From contig CM060323.1 of NCBI GenBank assembly GCA_030674155.1, forward strand, positions 39,822,614 to 39,886,613: a DNA stretch of 64,000 bases, read 5' to 3'. The DNA is from Stramonita haemastoma. Taxonomy: Eukaryota > Mollusca > Gastropoda > Neogastropoda > Muricidae. This document shows positions 45,480 to 64,000 of this stretch, piece by piece. A program made the translations under genes and the position numbers. The first letter of the stretch is position 1, and every line of letters begins with the position of its first letter. The notes under the pieces are model-generated. The model did not search any database. It worked only from the letters and a program-made list of their open reading frames with translations, and was not told where the DNA came from.

Positions 45480-47301
45480 AGTTCCTTCCTTCCTTCCTTC
45501 CACAGACAGGGACATAGACGCTGACAGTGACAGGGACATAGATGTTGACAGTGACAGGGACATAGATGCTGACAGTGACAGGGACATAGATGCTGACAGT
45601 GACAGGGACATAGATGCTGACAGGGACATAGATGCTGACAGTGACAGGGCCATAGATGCTGACAGTGGCAGGGACATAGATGCTGACAGTGACAGGGACA
45701 TAGATGCTGACAGGGACATAGATGCTGACAGTGACAGGGGCATAGATGCTGACAGTGACAGGGACATAGATGCTGACAGTGCAGAATTACAACAGTATTA
45801 ATCAATTTGCAAGATGTGACTGTGCAAGAAAAAACAAGGTTGTGCAGACTGAAAACTGTGCATGTGTGTGCATGTGTCTGTGAGTGCATGTGATTTTTTA
45901 AACGATGATGGTAGTTTTCTGTATCATCACGGAGCAATGTACATATGACATGAAGCAGCGTTGTGCTGTTTGGGTATGTAAGATGAGGATGAGGAGAGAG
46001 AACTGTCTCCCAAGACTGTGAAAACAAGGAAACTTTCGTAACTACCTCATGTTTTTTTTAATTTTGTGTAACATTTATTTGTGTCCACTTTCGGTGCTGA
46101 AAATAACATGATCAGTGTTTTGTACATGAGCATTGTGACATATCGGTGGAAGGGTGGTAGTGAAGAAGAACATGAATCATGACCATAGCGCAAATGTATC
46201 CGTATCTGTTCCTCGTCATGAAACTGGATCAATAATATTTACAGTATCTTTTATCTCCTTTATACCCATGAATGTTTGTGTATTATCTATCTCCCTTCTC
46301 ACTCCCCCTTTTCAAGACAGTGAAGCAGAAAGAGGGGAATATTTTTAGTGGGATATTTTGTAAGGGGGGAGAAATAGAACCCCCCCTCCTTCCTCCCCTC
46401 GCTCTCTCTCTCTTCCTCGACACAATGTCAAGAATCTGGTTTTGGTTAGGGTTTGTGTGTTGGGACAGTCTATGATGTAACTTTTGGGTGTCTTTTACTC
46501 TTTGGAAGGGGAAAGGGGTCTTATTTTCATCTACATTGCTGTTTATGACAGAGGAAAAACTGCCATTTTGTGGGGATCATTTTTTCCCCCAAGCATTATG
46601 ATAAAGAAGAGAATTCTTCAGGTCCAGTTTTTAAATAGTTTTGATGCTTCAGAGAGAAAGATAATCCCATACTCTGCTAGGTAACCAAAAGAAAATGCTT
46701 CACATTTTGACATTTTACTGATGTTTTGCTTGTAACAGACTGCTGCTTTTATTAGATATTATTTTGTTTTGGTATTTACCGTGTGGAATTTTATTTTGCT
46801 ATGTTTTCCAGTCTCTGACAGTAAATGAGGATTATTACACAACTGCTGTGCTGCTTGTATTTTGCTGACTCGCATCTACCATGAGTACTGCCATATATGG
46901 TGGCTTTGTAAGAAATAAGCAAGCAAGCAACATATCTGACTCCAAAAAATGGACTTTTTTCCCCATTGAAATCGTCATATGAAGATTGCGCATCAAGCTT
47001 CAGACTTAGTTGTACACGGTCAGTTATGTTCAATGCCATAAAAACACATGAGGGTTCTGATGAAATGATTCTTATGCTGCTAGTTTTCGACAAGAACTCT
47101 GCTCACAAAGGTGGAGTCTGAGAAGTGGTGGTGAGGAATTAGGCAAAATCTTTGTTCGGTTCTTGAAATACATATAATTATTAGACTTTCAGAACAAGTT
47201 GCGCTAATTTAGCTTTATGAATAGGATGAAAATCTCTGGGCTACAATGTAAACATTTTTTATCATTCCATTTCATTTGTTTTGTATGTGTATTCATGTAT
47301 C
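45480..47301 (+). other. OGFOD1: Probable OGFOD1 3' UTR
   Basis: From the stop codon to the AATAAA: the 24-bp tandem repeat, then unique sequence with no gene. The extent is inferred only from the signal. Confidence 0.4.
45505..45785 (+). repeat. 24/18-bp tandem repeat in OGFOD1 3' UTR
   Basis: About twelve copies of GACAGGGACATAGATGCTGACAGT-type units with some 18-bp versions, starting about 25 bp after the stop. The repeat is open in several frames, giving Asp-rich frames that are not part of the protein. Confidence 0.93.
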
Positions 47302-47307
47302 AATAAA
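47302..47307 (+). terminator. OGFOD1: Candidate OGFOD1 poly(A) signal AATAAA
   Basis: AATAAA in ATCAATAAATACGG, about 1.8 kb after the stop. The intervening sequence is unbroken by recognised elements, consistent with a long 3' UTR. Confidence 0.5.
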
Positions 47308-48039
47308 TACGGATATAAACATGAATTTTTTTCTCAGATGTTGCTCTTGTGGATGAAAAGTTGTTGCAAACACCACTAAAAGATCTTTATTAAATTACAG
47401 GGTTCCGTAATCTAAGAGAATTTTTAGAGCAATAGCAACAAGATTACTATATTAAAAAAAAAAAAAAAAAGAGAGAGAATATAAAAAAAATATAGATACA
47501 TAGAATTCAGTATTTAGATTGATATAGATAATGTAAAATTGTACAGGTACCTATCTCTCTCTCTCTCTCTCTCTCTTCTCTTTCCACCACACACATATGT
47601 ACACATCATCATCATCATCATTTATTCATGTCATAGATAACATGAAGTACTGACACTCATTACATACACACAGTGGTTACTCCTTACCCCCCCCTTTTTT
47701 TTTTTTTTTAGCTGTATGCCATTTGTCAAAAAGGGGAGAACAGTATCTCCTATGAGCTCTAAGTAAAGGCTGTTTTCTTTCTTCAGCTTCTCTTCACCCA
47801 TTTCAGCATCGTTAGAACACTGACTAGGATCTCACATGAATCCTCTTGGATCCCCAAACATAAGGCTAAAATATTTACAAGTTGCTTTACTTCATTTATG
47901 TATTTGGATTTTCACATATTTCAAGCAAAATTCAAATCTCTTTTCAATTATCATCTTTCAATGATAGTTATGGAAAGGAAAACAGGAATATGCTTTTGAT
48001 AATTGTACATGTGAAAGACACTGCTGAATTATGAGAAGG

Positions 48040-48380
48040 GGGGGGGGGGGGGTTGTGGTTAGAGCATCATGCTCATCATCTGAAGGCCTGGATTCGAGCT
48101 ACACACTGAGGCACCTGTTTAACCCTCTTGTATTCGGTGTCTCTGAACACAAACTGCCCCTACATTTTGCATTCCATCGCGAAATCAGGTCAGGCACATC
48201 ATGCTGGCTCGCCTTTTCCTCCTTCAAAGTACATACCAGCAGCTATAATTACTTCCAGGCTTCTCAGCAGGGTTTCTACTTCTGGCCTGATAGAGCGTTG
48301 ACATGTGGTAGCAATTAGTGATGGTCACAGCGTGATGGAAATCTACTGTGTGTAAATCCCGGCAAATCCCGATTTGGGAC
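48040..48380 (-). mobile_element. piggyBac-like MITE, second copy, inserted in an old SINE
   Basis: TTAA at about 48119-48122 followed by CCCTCTTGTATTCGGTGTCT starts the reverse of the 19632-19912 MITE; shared blocks include ACAAACTGCCCCTACATTTT and ATACCAGCAGCTATAATTAC. The far end near 48380 lacks a clean TTAA. The left flank (GGTTAGAGCATCATGCTCAT) is the diverged SINE head also seen at 12425. Confidence 0.8.
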
Positions 48381-48484
48381 TTAGAAAAAGTCACATGCAC
48401 AAAATGTCACCATTAGTAAAGTTGAGCTCTTGCCAAAGAACAAATTTAAAAAATCAAAAACAACACACAAAAAAAGAGAAAGGT

Positions 48485-49590
48485 CTTCAAATTCAAATTC
48501 AAAATACTTTATTATCTCTAAAACAGATAATTCTGATGGGTTACAAGCCATATATAAAAACAATAACCACACAAAAATAACATCAATATAGCTCAACACA
48601 GATTCTGAACATCAGCACATACCCATCACAGCACAAAGAGACACCCACAAGTCAGCAACACCTCAGCCAGCAACAAACTCACCCAAGTAAAATCACAAAC
48701 ATTCATGCGCGCACCAGTATGTCCAGGCATACACACAAAAAATATTAAAAACTTTCGCACACATGCGCACGCATTTCAAGACATAAACCAAATTGTTATA
48801 ACATATTGTGTGATAAGACAAATACCAATTAAATTTGTATTTAATTTCATGCTGATATCAGCATGAATAGGGATGGGGAGGGGACCTCAACCGCTGCTGG
48901 GACTTCTGAAGAGTGTTCATCCTGGGGCCCAAGGTGAGGCAGACAAAAGCAATGGTTCTGATTTAATCATACCTCAAAAGCCACCCTTTAAAAAATGTCA
49001 TATCACACAGGATTCATTTTACCTTTAATGAAACTGATTTACAATATGATAAAATGAACTAAGTGTTTTCTGTATTTATTTTCTTCCACTGTTACTTATA
49101 TGCTTCTGTTTTTCCTCTCAATCATTAATTCAATAAATATACACATTCCGTATACTATAACGTGATCAGGAGCACTTGTACAGAAGACATCGACACAAAC
49201 ATACCCAACAGATATTTGCATAAAATTGTATTTTCTTAAAAAAACACAAACTGCTTTTGCTACAGAGAACATAGCAAAAAAAAAATTCAGCGACTTGTTT
49301 TTGATAAAACAGGCTCTGTACACCTACTTGTACAGAAATAGTCAAAATGCAGGATTCACAGCACATGATTCTTGTACTTTCCACCACGATCAGTATGTTC
49401 TTCTACATAAATCAGTCTTTTGTTTATGATTTAAATGTAGCTGTATGATGCTTGATCCATGAACAAAATTTCATGTACATTCATCAAGAAATGTGGAAGT
49501 TATGTACATTTTAGTTTGGTACGGTAGAGTAGACCGGCTTTTTCCACATCCAAATTGGTATTTTTGGAGTTGCATAACTTGTTATTTTTT
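48485..49590. other. Convergent intergenic region; no gene
   Basis: Contains a stretch with ATACTTTATTATCTC (also at about 11990), typical of a shared retroelement 3' end. Nothing else was recognised. Confidence 0.45.
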
Positions 49591-49905
49591 TTTTATTTAT
49601 TCTTTAATATCGAAGGATAATGGAATAAGCAATCTGTGCTTTTTTACATCCAGTCCCATGTGTATGCAGTTTTGTAAATGTCATCTGTTTCCATCGGCAC
49701 ACAATGGCCTACTCTTAGAAAAGTGAAAAGGACTTAACGTGTGCATAAGATGTTTTGCATGCGTTCGAACACGGGGTCTCGGTTTATAGTCTCATTCGAC
49801 AGACTTTTGGGGAGAGTAGAGTCAGCACTGAATTTAACTCAAGGAGAAAAACCCCTCAAAGGGGAATCGAGCCTGAGTCATCAAATTGCGAGCTACTATC
49901 TTACA
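49590..49905 (-). mobile_element. SINE family A, minus
   Basis: Tail TTTAATATCGAAGGATAATG; body GCATGCGTTCGAACACGGGG and ACTTTTGGGGAGAGTAGAGT; ends in the box B region GGGGAATCGAGCCTGAGTCA without the box A part. Confidence 0.9.
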
Positions 49906-50436
49906 TTACCAAAAAAAATTCACATCTTTTATCAAGATATAGGTATTCAGAATATATGACTTTGAAACAATTCTCTGGTCTTCTTTTTGTGCTACAAGAT
50001 GGCAAAAGGGCTGATTATGCAATTTCGAATGTTGACAAAATGTTTTTTTGTCAATTTCATTGCCTTGCTGTGTCATTGTATGAACAGATTGATGTTTAAT
50101 CTTGTTTGTGTGCATAGTGTATGTTGTAGAGAATCAAAATCTATGGTTACAATCTGTTACTATGATTTACTAGATGTTAAAAATCAAATCTATGGTTACA
50201 ATCTGTCTACTATGATTTACTAGAAAGTTGTGTCATGGCAAACATGCTCCATTTCTCAATCTGAATGACTGAACGAAAAATCCATTTTTGAACTGCGTCA
50301 TCTCTGGAACTAAAAGAGCTAGAGCCTTACTTTTTGGGGGGTATCATTCTTATATTTTCTTGTATTTTTAAGAAAAACAATAGTTTTAAACATTTTCCCC
50401 CCAATGAATTTTTTTTCGGCTGCCGGTGGTACCTAG

Positions 50437-63623
<13,187 letters not shown>

Positions 63624-64000
63624 CTACACACAAAAAGTTGAAGATCATGAAGTTGTTGTTGTTGTTGTTGTTCCCCAGCTTAACACTCTGGGGGGTCACC
63701 CAGAATGAGTTCTCTGACTCACTCATCCCACCTGGGAATCACTGTGATATTGAAATTGCACACTGAATGAGAAGTTTGCGTGTATGACTATTTTCAAGTG
63801 CCTCGCCATATAGGCAGCCATACTCCGACTTCAGAGGAAGATCATGAAGTAATAATTATAATGATAACACATGGAATTCATATAACGCTATATCTTGTAA
63901 AAACAAATCAAAGCGCTTAAAGTCAGCAATACTGACCAGTAAGTGTTAAAAAGTACCGTGTACATTTACACACCTTGATAGGTGAAAGAGGTAAAGGTGT
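63624..64000. other. POLR1A intron to the window edge
   Basis: Intron upstream of the exon with acceptor at 63623. Contains a short family G-like block near 63800 and the possible start of a family F element at about 63985. No exon was recognised. Confidence 0.5.

Noticed and set aside
45391..45801. 136-codon ORF with Asp-rich repeats (DRDIDADS)
   Set aside because: It overlaps the last OGFOD1 exon in another frame and is created by the 24-bp repeat in the 3' UTR.

Overview
This is nuclear DNA of an animal. Every protein gene is split by GT-AG introns. The sequence is AT-rich and full of CA/GT, AT and CT microsatellites, tRNA-derived SINEs, a decayed LINE reverse transcriptase and small DNA transposons. 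Gene content and repeat style suggest a lophotrochozoan, most likely a gastropod mollusc; this is an inference, not a match to a named genome.

Layout, left to right. (1) 916-6501, minus: the first 113 codons of the intron-binding spliceosomal helicase Aquarius (AQR), in six exons; the rest lies off the left edge. (2) 6506-11565: repeat-filled spacer with a SINE inverted pair, a 170-bp tandem duplication, inverted 16-bp arrays and an RTE/jockey-like LINE remnant. (3) 11566-16926, plus: a cytochrome P450 (CYP2-clan type) in five exons, without a visible N-terminal anchor exon. (4) 16927-23957: no convincing gene; SINEs, a piggyBac-like MITE and degenerate tandem repeats. (5) 24238-30418, minus: LSM4, a U6 snRNP Sm-like protein. 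(6) 30839-45479, plus: OGFOD1, a prolyl 3-hydroxylase acting on ribosomal protein S23, in 13 exons, head-to-head with LSM4; its first intron holds a 2.8-kb element with terminal inverted repeats. (7) 50437-63623, minus: the last 12 exons of POLR1A (RNA polymerase I largest subunit); the gene continues off the right edge. AQR and LSM4 act in splicing, OGFOD1 in ribosome function and POLR1A in rRNA synthesis. They are housekeeping genes on both strands, not an operon.

Two patterns stand out. First, at least five minisatellites are built from copies of an exon-intron junction of the gene they sit in: an LSM4 acceptor, an OGFOD1 acceptor, and two donors and one acceptor of POLR1A. Each array therefore repeats a potential splice site right beside the real one. 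Second, several conserved exons carry small frame-breaking indels, mostly in short homopolymers, that the phases of neighbouring exons show must be compensated. Uncorrected long-read errors explain these best, although recent decay cannot be excluded from the sequence alone.
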